Source: Acidimicrobiaceae bacterium (GTDB taxonomy: Bacteria > Actinomycetota > Acidimicrobiia > Acidimicrobiales > Palsa-688). Taken from it: a stretch of DNA of 34,176 nucleotides. A model generated the notes under the pieces. It searched no databases, was not told the origin of the DNA, and saw nothing but the letters and a program-made list of their open reading frames with translations. Within the stretch, counting starts at the first letter, position 1; each line of letters starts with the position of its first letter. The position numbers and the translations under genes were made by a program. The DNA lies in contig PMHU01000182.1 of NCBI GenBank assembly GCA_003156795.1, positions 366 to 34,541 of the forward strand, read 5' to 3'. Positions 1-7,112 of this stretch are shown here, one piece after another.

Positions 1-411
1 GGCAACGGGACGACCGGCGGGCCAGACGGAGACTACGGCTACGACACGCCCCAGGCTGTAACGGGCCTAAGCGACGCCGTTTCGGTGAGCAGCAACGGTA
101 ACTACGGCTTTTGTGCGGTGCTTTCGACCGGCGCCGTCGACTGCTGGGGATACAACTACTACGGGGAATTGGGCAACGGGACGACCGGCGGCCCTGACGG
201 AACCGGCACTCCCCAGGCCGTAACGAGCCTTAGCGACGCGGTCTCTGTGTCCAGCAGCAACAACATTGACGGCGGCTATTGTGCGCAACTGTCGTCCGGC
301 CGTGTGGACTGCTGGGGATACAACGCTAACGGGGAGCTGGGCAACGGCACGACCGGCGGGCCTGACGGAAAGGGCGGCTACGACACGTCCCACCCGGTAG
401 CTGCTGCCTGA
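1..411 (+). CDS. RCC1-repeat beta-propeller protein, 3' end (partial)
   Basis: The reading frame is open from base 1, so only the last 136 residues are present and the true start lies outside the window. The visible part is made of RCC1-type blades: C-A-x-L-S-(S/T)-G-x-V-D-C-W-G-Y-N followed by G-E-L-G-N-G-T-T-G-G. The GNGTTGG motif occurs three times, beginning at bases 1, 172 and 340, giving periods of 171 and 168 bases (57 and 56 residues). Each blade has a conserved Cys pair (CAxL and DCWG). RCC1 families in actinobacteria are mostly secreted or surface proteins of unknown ligand, and no catalytic residue is visible. It ends 22 bases before the convergent PAS gene. Family confidence is high; specific function is unknown. 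Confidence 0.85.
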   Translation, partial: GNGTTGGPDGDYGYDTPQAVTGLSDAVSVSSNGNYGFCAVLSTGAVDCWGYNYYGELGNGTTGGPDGTGTPQAVTSLSDAVSVSSSNNIDGGYCAQLSSGRVDCWGYNANGELGNGTTGGPDGKGGYDTSHPVAAA

Positions 412-433
412 CCACCCACGACCGGAGGAGTCT

Positions 434-1894
434 TCAGGCGACAGGCCCGTACGGGTTAGGCCTCACCCGACTTCTCTCGAAAACTTGATCCGTTGTCGCA
501 CGCTTATCGCTCGACGTTTGCCGAGAGGCCCCGAGGATGGCGTCCGAACCGTCCGCCACGGACCGGTTACCGACGAGGTGGTCGATGGTGGTGGTTCGTT
601 CGCGTAGGAGGTCTCCTACCATCGCGGCCAGGCGCGTGTCGCGGGCGCCGATCATCTGCCAGGCACGGGCGATGGCGATCATGAAGAACACGATGATCAG
701 TAGGGCCTGGAGGTGGACGGTGCCTGTATCTGTCGGATTGAGCAACATGTCGATTCCGTTGAGGAGCTGGATGATATATAGGGCTCCGAGCGCGGGGATG
801 ATGGCGAGGCCCCACAGGTGGCGGGCTCCGGGCCAGTTTCGTTGTGTGAGTCCAGCCATGCCGATGGTCGAGCTGATTCCGGTGCAGGCCAGGAACACGC
901 TGGCGGAGCCGAGGTCGTTGCCGGGGAGGACGGCGACTAGCGCGACGACTAGTGCGTTCAGCAGGGTCGTGAATGCGACGGCGGCCTGGACCTGGAACGT
1001 GAGCGGGGCGCGTTTGCCGACGTCGTTGTGGGGGGACACCGATATGGCCACGAACAAGAGGTCGATGAGAGTGCCGGCGACGGAGGCGCAACCTTCGAAG
1101 TAGGTGGCCTCGACGACCTCCTCGCCGGTAACGCCCGCGAAGGTGTCCCAGGCGGCAGATCGTGTCTTGCCGCTGCCCGGCGGCAATCCGTTCTCCGGGC
1201 TGCTGTAGGCGCCCACCGAGACGATCTTGTGATCGTCGCTCACCACGGCGATCCCGCACACCATGGCCCGCGTCCCCTCGACGGCGTGGCGGGCTAGGCC
1301 AGCCAGGATCTCGCCGGTCGGCCCCGTTCCGACCAGTTGGGCGGTGGTTTGGGACAGGGCCACCGCGGTGCGGGCGGCCGCCCGGGGGCCGGTGATGTCT
1401 TGGAGTATGGCCACACCGTGGGGGCTCCCGTCGATGTCGATGGCGAACATCAAGCAGACCATCTCGCGCTCTGAGCCGTCGGCGCCGTACAGCACAGAAG
1501 TGAACCGGGCGGCCGTACCACCAACCGTCTGGGGGAGGTGGGCGACCAAGGTGGCGTGCTCTCGGGACGGGAAGGTGTCCAGAAAGTCCCGGCCCCGCAA
1601 CTGCTCGAGCGGATGGCCGAACATCTGACATGCCGCCGGGTTGGCATAGACGTAACGCCGGTCGGCGTCGACTAGGCACAGCCCATCGTCTGTGCCGACC
1701 AGCAGGCCGGCCAGTGCTGGCAGGCCCAGCGCGGCGGCGGCAGCCAAGGCCGAGGAGGCGCCGATGACATCCGGGTTACGGACCGTGGCAGCAGCTCCGG
1801 TGGTCTTCACCTCATTCGTCACAGCATCGGTCACGACCCCGACAGCCTCCCACAGCCATCCGGGAACCAGAGCGCCCGCCTGACAACACCCCAA
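434..1894 (-). CDS. PAS / truncated GAF protein fused to a multi-pass membrane domain
   Basis: This is a 486-residue protein starting at TTG; a stop codon lies directly upstream in frame. Residues about 55-170 form a PAS domain (GLCLVDADRRYVYANPAACQ, then the LQDIT-type end). Residues about 171-250 look like the start of a GAF domain (LAGLARHAVEGTRAMVCGIAVV), which stops before the fold is complete. From about residue 255 the sequence changes to a hydrophobic module with probable membrane segments near 271-287, 301-324, 330-347, 360-380 and 393-413. From memory this module resembles stand-alone small actinobacterial membrane proteins with an (L/I)LFVAISVSP motif. No histidine kinase, GGDEF or HTH output domain follows. 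It may be a membrane-bound sensor, or a gene fusion created by deletion. It lies downstream of encapsulin on the same strand, 117 bases away. Confidence 0.75.
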   Translation of the reverse strand: MGCCQAGALVPGWLWEAVGVVTDAVTNEVKTTGAAATVRNPDVIGASSALAAAAALGLPALAGLLVGTDDGLCLVDADRRYVYANPAACQMFGHPLEQLRGRDFLDTFPSREHATLVAHLPQTVGGTAARFTSVLYGADGSEREMVCLMFAIDIDGSPHGVAILQDITGPRAAARTAVALSQTTAQLVGTGPTGEILAGLARHAVEGTRAMVCGIAVVSDDHKIVSVGAYSSPENGLPPGSGKTRSAAWDTFAGVTGEEVVEATYFEGCASVAGTLIDLLFVAISVSPHNDVGKRAPLTFQVQAAVAFTTLLNALVVALVAVLPGNDLGSASVFLACTGISSTIGMAGLTQRNWPGARHLWGLAIIPALGALYIIQLLNGIDMLLNPTDTGTVHLQALLIIVFFMIAIARAWQMIGARDTRLAAMVGDLLRERTTTIDHLVGNRSVADGSDAILGASRQTSSDKRATTDQVFERSRVRPNPYGPVA

Positions 1895-1993
1895 TTATGG
1901 TGAAGGCCACCAGTTTGATTGGGCTGCCGGCTTTCGCCGTCAACGTGCCGATTCTGTTTCAGATTGTCCCAGGACCGTCCCGATTAGAACCGG

Positions 1994-2005
1994 GGCCTCG
2001 AGGCC
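1994..2005. terminator. 12-bp perfect palindrome just past the encapsulin stop
   Basis: GGCCTCGAGGCC is a perfect palindrome beginning 7 bases beyond the encapsulin stop codon, inside a GC-rich run. It could fold as a short hairpin ending the encapsulin transcript, but the loop would be only TCGA and there is no T tract, so the terminator role is a weak inference. Confidence 0.3.
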
Positions 2006-2011
2006 GTAATT

Positions 2012-2818
2012 TCATTTGTGGGCCAGGTGGATGGCCGCCTCCGGTGTGTTGATGCGGAATGCGAGGCTCTCTTCGATGTAGAGGTGCACGTCATCGGCGT
2101 CGGCCCTGGAGAAGCCGATCGAGAAGTCCTGTCCTACGGTCATCTCGAAGTCCCCGCCTCGTTGACTCACGATTACGGCACCGTCCACGGCGGGCGCCCA
2201 AATGACGTCGCCTCCAAGGATGTTGCGTAGATGTTCGAATACGGGATATCCGCCGTGTTCGGTCGTCTCTGTGACACCCGTGAAACACCGTGGTCCCATC
2301 GCTATCGCATAGGGTCCGGCGACGCCAGCGTCGCGCAGCAGCGCAACCGCCTTGGCCACATGCTGGGGGTAGTGGGCGTAATCGTCGCCTATGGTAACCG
2401 CCTCGTGCGGCGACGACGGGACGATCCCGGAGATGCCGCCGGCCCCGTAGCCGTGAAAGATCGCTGCGTCCTCGGCCAAGGCCGCTGATCGGCTGGCACC
2501 GATAACGGCAGAGAGATCGAGGTCGCGGGCGCCGCGCTCGGCTTCCGCCAGTTCGACCGACGTTATAGAGAACGGGGCCCGAAACTCGACGATGGGGAGC
2601 ACTTTGCGTCCAGCTGCTTCGACACCCTCGGCCGAGAGCTCAGACAGGGATTCTGTGCGCCCGAGGCCGACCGAGGAGTACTCCCACCCGAGAGGGCCGG
2701 TGAAATCAATCAGCCGTCGCGCCGCCAGATAATGCTTCAGCGATCTGCGCGCTTCGGCATCGATCTGCTCCCAGGCCGCGTCCGAGATCGGTGCAAGCTC
2801 GCGCAACAGGTGGTTCAT
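2012..2818 (-). CDS. enc: Encapsulin nanocompartment shell protein, family 1 (linocin M18-like)
   Basis: The 268-residue protein has the usual length of a family 1 (HK97-fold, commonly T=1, 60-subunit) encapsulin. Hallmarks by position: N-terminal helix L-R-E-L-A-P-I-S with W16 and ID at 19-20; the GPLGWEYSSVGLG block at 41-53; LPIVEFRAPFSI at 74-85; ERGARDLDL at 95-102; FHGYGAGGISGI at 121-132; the A-domain GPYAIAMGPRCF at 168-179; and the VSQRGGDFEMTVGQDFSIGF block at 217-236. These match Thermotoga maritima and Brevibacterium encapsulins as I recall them. Shell subunits self-assemble in the cytoplasm and bind short C-terminal peptides of cargo proteins on the inner wall. The ATG overlaps the stop of the upstream cargo gene (TAATG), indicating translational coupling. 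No extra domain is fused, so cargo identity must come from the neighbour. Confidence 0.96.
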   Translation of the reverse strand: MNHLLRELAPISDAAWEQIDAEARRSLKHYLAARRLIDFTGPLGWEYSSVGLGRTESLSELSAEGVEAAGRKVLPIVEFRAPFSITSVELAEAERGARDLDLSAVIGASRSAALAEDAAIFHGYGAGGISGIVPSSPHEAVTIGDDYAHYPQHVAKAVALLRDAGVAGPYAIAMGPRCFTGVTETTEHGGYPVFEHLRNILGGDVIWAPAVDGAVIVSQRGGDFEMTVGQDFSIGFSRADADDVHLYIEESLAFRINTPEAAIHLAHK

Positions 2819-3549
2819 TAGAGTCTCCCTCTCTCATTTCGTAGGCTTCCGATGCCGAGACTGGTGTCGCCCGGGCCAAGTCTGGCCAATGGATTTGGAA
2901 TGGGTTCGGCAACCTTGTGCAACGTGTTGCGATCGACGTGGTGGAACGGCACTTCGCGCCCCGGGATTTCCAGCACTCCCTCTTCCTCGTACGACCAGGT
3001 CCCATCGTCGTTGACCGTTACGTGAATCCGGTAGCTGGTCGTCCGAAATGCCCGATCAAGGAATGGGTTGGAAAGGATGCCGTGGACTTCGGACCCCAGG
3101 GCTGCAGTGAGTTCAAACTCCTTGGCGTCGACGTCGACTGATCCTGCAGCAAGCAGCACTTGCCCTCTAGGGATCGCAAGGGTGAATGTAACCATGGATG
3201 CCGCTGGTTCCCAGAGCCAGTAGCCGATCTGATCGTGGAACGTCACTATCTGACCGGGTTCGACGATGTGGGTGTGGTAGCGCAAGCCGTAGAAGAGCTG
3301 GGGTCCGTTCGTCTGGAAATCGATTGGTTGGAGCTCGTAGTGCTCGACGAACACGCTGTGCTCGGACCCGTCGGCAACCGGATGGTCGTCAGATCCTTTC
3401 GTTCCCTCCCAGACCCCGGCAAGGGGCCGCAGCGGTCCGAGGCTGTTCAAAGTGTCCGGATCCCCGGGCGGCTCGGTATAGATATCAGTGCCGTAGGGAT
3501 CTGACGCCGTTTGGCGTACCCCGGACTCCACTCGATCGACGATGGCCAC
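2818..3549 (-). CDS. Nitrobindin-like (THAP4-type heme-binding beta-barrel) protein with encapsulin cargo-loading peptide
   Basis: The protein has 243 residues and a GTG start, with a weak AAGAG upstream and no other start before an in-frame stop. Residues about 37-215 look like a FABP/nitrobindin-type beta-barrel: LGPLRPLAGVWEGTKG (38-52) is the family's L-x-x-L-x-G-x-W-x-G-x-x-G entry, and the barrel closes with PFHHVDRNTLHKV (201-213). His203, His204 and His211 are candidates for the heme ligand; nitrobindins bind ferric heme through a C-terminal-strand His and act on NO or peroxynitrite. A Pro/Gly-rich linker (214-228) leads to TSLGIGSLR (229-237), the consensus of family 1 encapsulin cargo-loading peptides such as those on DyP peroxidases. 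The gene overlaps the encapsulin start by one base. Inference: this is the dedicated encapsulin cargo. Heme binding and the reaction are inferred from the family. Confidence 0.88.
   Translation of the reverse strand: MAIVDRVESGVRQTASDPYGTDIYTEPPGDPDTLNSLGPLRPLAGVWEGTKGSDDHPVADGSEHSVFVEHYELQPIDFQTNGPQLFYGLRYHTHIVEPGQIVTFHDQIGYWLWEPAASMVTFTLAIPRGQVLLAAGSVDVDAKEFELTAALGSEVHGILSNPFLDRAFRTTSYRIHVTVNDDGTWSYEEEGVLEIPGREVPFHHVDRNTLHKVAEPIPNPLARLGPGDTSLGIGSLRNERGRL
2825..2835 (-). promoter_or_regulatory. Strong Shine-Dalgarno for encapsulin inside the cargo gene tail
   Basis: The minus strand reads GAGAGAGGGAG, six bases before the encapsulin ATG. It lies within the last codons of the upstream cargo gene, just after the cargo-loading peptide codons. 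With the TAATG overlap it fixes the encapsulin start and suggests high, coupled shell synthesis. Confidence 0.75.
2839..2865 (-). other. Encapsulin cargo-loading peptide coding segment (TSLGIGSLR)
   Basis: Codons 229-237 of the nitrobindin-like gene encode TSLGIGSLR, followed by NERGRL and stop. The L-G-I-G-S-L core with a following basic residue is the recurring targeting signature of family 1 cargo proteins. It lies after a Pro/Gly-rich linker (PIPNPLARLGPGD), the normal arrangement for a flexible tail that docks in the shell's inner pocket. Confidence 0.9.
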
Positions 3550-3674
3550 GGGGATACTCTTGCACGCGGGCGCCGATCGTCACCGCGGGTCCGGCTAGGC
3601 GTCTGCCGAGTCCCCCTGAAGGTATGGCTCGGTGGTGATCGGGCGGACGAGCCCGGAGTGTGCTTGGAACCCAG

Positions 3675-5633
3675 TTACGTTCCCGAGACGGCGCGTTCTC
3701 GGCGGGCGCGGGCGGCCTTCTTGGCTTCGTACATGGCTTGGTCGGCTTGGCGGACGAGCGTCATGGGATCGGTGTCCTGGTCACATTGGGCGAGGGCGAC
3801 GCCGACGCTGGCCTCCAAGGGAACGACGCCCGCCTTCACGGAGATCCGGCACTGCGCCACGGCCTGACGGATTCGCTGCACCACGGTATCCCCGTCGCAG
3901 CTGTGGCCGTGGCACAGCACGACCAGGAACTCATCGCCGCCCAGGCGTCCGACCACGTCGCACGCGTCGGTGACGCGGGTGAGGGCCATTGCGGTGGCGG
4001 TGATGGCGGCGTCGCCTGCCTCGTGCCCGTAGACGTCGTTGATGGGTTTCAGGCCGTCGAGGTCGATGAACAACACGGCCACTGTCTCACCAGCCTCTCG
4101 GCGCCGACTCACGTCGTCGGTGAGATACTCGAGCACCGCACGCCGGTTGAGCAGCCCCGTGAGCGCGTCGTGGGTGGCCGCCTCGTGCAGGAGCTGGCGT
4201 TGCACCTGCCGCTCGTGTATCCGGTCACTGAGGGCGTCGATCGATACCTGCAGGGCCTGGCCGGTCCGGCCCGGCAGGGGTTTGCGCAGCTCAGGATCGG
4301 AGAGGTCCTCAGCCGCCAGGCCGACGGCCTTCTCCTCGACGGCCTTCAGGGTAGAGGCCATGTCGTTGAACGCGGCGATCGTGGTCACGACCTCTCTGGG
4401 ACCTTTGTCGGCCAGGGGTTCCAGGTCGAACTCCCCGTTGCTTACTTGCAGGGCGCCGGCCGCCAACCTCTTCAGCGGCTGGGTGAGCATGCGACCGGCG
4501 GCAAGCACGCCGCTGATGCAGAGGAGCGCCAGAAGGGAGAGGAAGACGATCTCGTCGGTGAGTTGGCGGGTGGCGGCAGAAGCCTGGGCCATGGCGGTGT
4601 CGTGGAGGTCCTGGGAGGCCGAGGTCACGAGGCTGTTCAAGTCGGCCAGGTAGTTGAGCGAGGGCGCCAGGGCGGAGCCGCTGAAAGCCAGGTTGCCGCT
4701 CAGCGACGGCTTCGTACCGTTGACTGCGACGGTGACTGCCTTTTGGATGGTGGCGGCGAAGCGCACGTCGGTGGGGGCGGTCTGCAGGTGGCGCCATGCC
4801 TGCTCGGCCTTGGGGCCCAGCTGGCCGGCGAACTCACCTTCTGCGGTCTGGTATTCGCCGGCGGCCTGGATCAGTTGCTGCTTGGCGTTGGCGGGACCGA
4901 CGCCTTCGAGGACGTAAGCGGAATCCCCGATTTCGTTTCCGCCGGCCAGGAACGCTTGGTAGGTTTGCAACAGTGCGGCCATATGCGCTTCGAAGGACGC
5001 CGGGGGCCGCCAGGACTTGATGTCGGTCTGGAGCTGGTTGTAGTCCCGGTACCAGATGTCGTCGATGTCTGAGTCGGTCTTGACGAAGAAGGCGTTGACC
5101 CGGTCGAACGAAATGGTCCCGGCGACTATTGCGGGGATGATCGCCTGCAACTGCGAGATGTCGGCCCGCATGGTCGGCGTCGACGAGAGGGTGGGATAGC
5201 TCGCCAGGATGGTCGCACCCTGCGCCAGCTGGTCCTGGAAAGGCACGGTCGGGTGCAGCAGGTTGTCCAGTACCGATATGCTGATGCCGAGCTGGGCGGC
5301 GTAGGACACCGCCGTGAACGGCAACTGGAAGCTACTCAGCTTGGCCCTGGCCGAGGCGACCACCGCCAGCTGGGTTGCGTCTTTGGCTGCTTTCCCAGCG
5401 TCGCGGTGGGCTCCCCAGGCAGAGGTGGCCGAGGAGGCGACGAGGATGCAAGTCGCCAGCATCGGGATCAGGACCACCGAGATCAGCAGGAACCGTACGC
5501 CCAGGTGGTGTCGCCCGCTCTTCGGAATGGCGGGCAACTCCAGAGCTGTCCCGTTTAGAGAGATCAACTTGGAGGGGCCTGGCGGGGAGCCAGTGCCGGT
5601 TCGGTTGCGGGTTGGATCCGCCATAGCTCCCAC
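3675..5633 (-). CDS. Membrane diguanylate cyclase (extracytoplasmic sensor-HAMP-GGDEF)
   Basis: The 652-residue protein makes cyclic di-GMP from two GTP at the membrane. Order of parts: cytoplasmic tail 1-46; membrane segment about 47-68; a long, mostly helical outer sensor region about 72-355, possibly a four-helix NIT-like bundle; second membrane segment about 360-379; HAMP about 380-432; coiled linker about 460-485; GGDEF domain about 486-645. The active motif RLGGDEF is intact (GGDEF 565-569), with FIDLDGLKPIND (522-533) binding metal and nucleotide. The inhibitory RxxD site five residues before GGDEF is not conserved (DACD, 557-560), so feedback by c-di-GMP may be weak. No EAL domain follows. 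The start is GTG; an ATG three codons in is an alternative. It ends 125 bases upstream of the cargo-encapsulin pair on the same strand. Confidence 0.92.
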   Translation of the reverse strand: MGAMADPTRNRTGTGSPPGPSKLISLNGTALELPAIPKSGRHHLGVRFLLISVVLIPMLATCILVASSATSAWGAHRDAGKAAKDATQLAVVASARAKLSSFQLPFTAVSYAAQLGISISVLDNLLHPTVPFQDQLAQGATILASYPTLSSTPTMRADISQLQAIIPAIVAGTISFDRVNAFFVKTDSDIDDIWYRDYNQLQTDIKSWRPPASFEAHMAALLQTYQAFLAGGNEIGDSAYVLEGVGPANAKQQLIQAAGEYQTAEGEFAGQLGPKAEQAWRHLQTAPTDVRFAATIQKAVTVAVNGTKPSLSGNLAFSGSALAPSLNYLADLNSLVTSASQDLHDTAMAQASAATRQLTDEIVFLSLLALLCISGVLAAGRMLTQPLKRLAAGALQVSNGEFDLEPLADKGPREVVTTIAAFNDMASTLKAVEEKAVGLAAEDLSDPELRKPLPGRTGQALQVSIDALSDRIHERQVQRQLLHEAATHDALTGLLNRRAVLEYLTDDVSRRREAGETVAVLFIDLDGLKPINDVYGHEAGDAAITATAMALTRVTDACDVVGRLGGDEFLVVLCHGHSCDGDTVVQRIRQAVAQCRISVKAGVVPLEASVGVALAQCDQDTDPMTLVRQADQAMYEAKKAARARRERAVSGT

Positions 5634-6288
5634 AAGTTGTCGTCACGCGGGGCTCTCTTCTTGAGCTATGAGGCCTATATGGCGGGCGCTGTCGTGGTTC
5701 CCGTCTCGCCCGCCCCAGACCGGCTGACCGGACTGACCCGAGTCATACCGATGACAGCCGTGACGATGCGGTACCGGGGGCCGCTAGGAGCTCGTCCATG
5801 CCCGCTCCGATGCCCTCCGCCATGACGTCGACATCCGGGGCATGGTCGTAGTCGCCGGTAACCTATAGACCCAATGGATCAAGTCTATTTGCTCCCTCGC
5901 AACGGCCTTGATGCCTTCAGCCCGGCCAAATCGCCTTCGCGCCGCCACGCGAAAGCGTCGGCGTTACTCCGGTCGCGCCAATCGGCTCCTGCATCGGGCG
6001 GACTGGGAGAGGAGCGTCGCGTAGAGTTGGCGCGGTGGCAGCGGTGGTGCTCTGCGGTGACGCTCCACACAGCCCCAGACACCGTCTGCGGGCCATTCGA
6101 TACTCTCGAAGAGGCGGAGGAGTGGGTCCGTGGTCAGCCGACACAACCGGCCCGATACGCCGGGGCGATGCCATTGACCAAGCCCAAGTGAGCGAAGTGG
6201 CGCTGTCAGGGTCGTCGTTCGGTAACGCCCTTCAGCACGGGCATCATCGACAACGCGATTGCACAATCAGCGACAGGGAGTAGCACAC
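5634..6288. other. Gene-poor gap with one doubtful ORF
   Basis: This 655-base stretch between the divergently placed GGDEF and SDR genes has no convincing gene, RNA or repeat. The only candidate is a 105-codon plus-strand ORF at 5874-6191, listed separately. A six-base-stem inverted repeat (TTCGCG, six-base loop, CGCGAA) lies at 5936-5953 with no T tract. Promoters of the flanking genes should lie here but no clear -35/-10 pair was recognised. Confidence 0.6.
5874..6191 (+). CDS. Possible small hypothetical protein
   Basis: This 105-codon ORF has an ATG start but no good Shine-Dalgarno. Only the second half looks protein-like: RVELARWQRWCSAVTL, then GPFDTLEEAEEWVRGQP, which would form an amphipathic helix of the kind seen in small soluble proteins. 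The first half is Ser/Arg-rich and less biased at third positions, so the true start may be internal or the ORF may be spurious. It ends 97 bases before the SDR gene and could be cotranscribed with it. No family is recognised. Confidence 0.35.
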   Translation: MDQVYLLPRNGLDAFSPAKSPSRRHAKASALLRSRQSAPASGGLGEERRVELARWQRWCSAVTLHTAPDTVCGPFDTLEEAEEWVRGQPTQPARYAGAMPLTKPK

Positions 6289-6975
6289 ATGACCGTGACG
6301 CTAATCACCGGAGCGAACAAGGGGCTCGGCTATGAGACCGCCCGACAACTGATCGAGCACGGCCACACCGTCTATCTCGGGGCACGCAGCGTCGAGCCCG
6401 GGAAGGCGGCCGCATCCGAGCTCGGCGGCCAGTTCGTGCAGCTCGACGTCACCGACGACACGTCGGTGGAGACCGCCCTCGTTGTCATCGCCGAACGCGA
6501 AGGCCACTTGGACGTCCTCGTCAACAACGCCGGGATCAGCACCATTGCGGCGGTCGACGGCCCGGAGGCGCTCCACGTCTTCGACACCAATGTGATCGGT
6601 GTCATCCGTGTCACCCAGGCCGCGCTTCCGTTGCTGGAGAAGTCTGACAACCCTGTCGTGGTCAACGTCTCCAGTGCCCTCGGCTCGTTCTGGGCCGTCA
6701 CAAATCCCGATCGGCGCCAATTCCACTACCCGGCCATCATGTACGGCGCGAGCAAGGCCGCCGTGTCGATGCTGACCGTCCAGTACGCCAAGGCACTGCC
6801 AGGGATCAAGTTCAACGCGGTCGAGCCCGGCTTCACCGCCACCGACCTCACTCCCTTCAGCGCGGCGGGCCAGCCCGTGGCAAAGGGCGCAGAAGTCATC
6901 GTACGCATGGCTACCATTGGCAAGAACGGCCCCACCGGCACCTTCCATGAGAACGAAGGCGAGCTTGCCTGGTAG
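6289..6975 (+). CDS. Short-chain dehydrogenase/reductase (SDR)
   Basis: This 228-residue classical SDR is a soluble NAD(P)(H)-dependent oxidoreductase of unknown substrate. The Rossmann dinucleotide motif TGANKGLG is at 7-14, the LDVTD acidic turn at 52-56, NNAG at 79-82, the catalytic Ser at 128-129 (NVSS), and the Y-x-x-x-K pair at Tyr152/Lys156 (YGASK). The late EPGFTATDLT segment is the usual PG motif after the active site. The ATG at 6289 is chosen because AGGGAG lies eight bases upstream; an earlier in-frame ATG at 6259 adds ten residues without a ribosome site. The NKGLGYETARQL signature resembles the carbonyl-reductase-like SDR subgroup common in actinobacteria. It converges on the LLM gene downstream. 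Confidence 0.93.
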   Translation: MTVTLITGANKGLGYETARQLIEHGHTVYLGARSVEPGKAAASELGGQFVQLDVTDDTSVETALVVIAEREGHLDVLVNNAGISTIAAVDGPEALHVFDTNVIGVIRVTQAALPLLEKSDNPVVVNVSSALGSFWAVTNPDRRQFHYPAIMYGASKAAVSMLTVQYAKALPGIKFNAVEPGFTATDLTPFSAAGQPVAKGAEVIVRMATIGKNGPTGTFHENEGELAW

Positions 6976-7064
6976 TGACACACCACCTCATTTGGCGCCG
7001 TGGGCGTCAGATCTGTCGGGCCAAGGGGTCTGTCGGGAATGTGGTGTAACGGCGTGATCTAGGG

Positions 7065-7083
7065 TTCGCGACCAAGGCGCGAA
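7065..7083. terminator. Small hairpin between convergent SDR and LLM genes
   Basis: TTCGCG, a seven-base loop (ACCAAGG) and CGCGAA form a perfect six-base stem in the 137-base gap between two convergent stop codons. The location suits a bidirectional terminator, but no T tract follows on either strand. The same gap holds a nine-base direct repeat, TCTGTCGGG, at 7012-7020 and 7029-7037. Confidence 0.35.
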
Positions 7084-7112
7084 GCTTGTGCGATGGTCAG
7101 TTCCTCGCTCCG

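Noticed and set aside
567..1679. 370-codon minus-strand ORF of Arg/Pro-rich protein
   Set aside because: It is an alternative frame of the PAS/membrane gene and lacks any domain; the in-frame gene shows PAS and membrane segments.
2012..3549. DyP peroxidase or ferritin-like encapsulin cargo in this window
   Set aside because: None was found; the only C-terminal cargo-loading peptide I see is on the nitrobindin-like protein.
3660..5072. 470-codon plus-strand ORF
   Set aside because: It runs antisense through the GGDEF cyclase gene; its protein is Gly/Val/Gln-rich with no domain, a GC-rich shadow.
5936..5953. Inverted repeat TTCGCG...CGCGAA, similar to the one at 7065-7083
   Set aside because: The shared 6-base arms are common in GC-rich DNA and the loops differ; no evidence of a repeat family.
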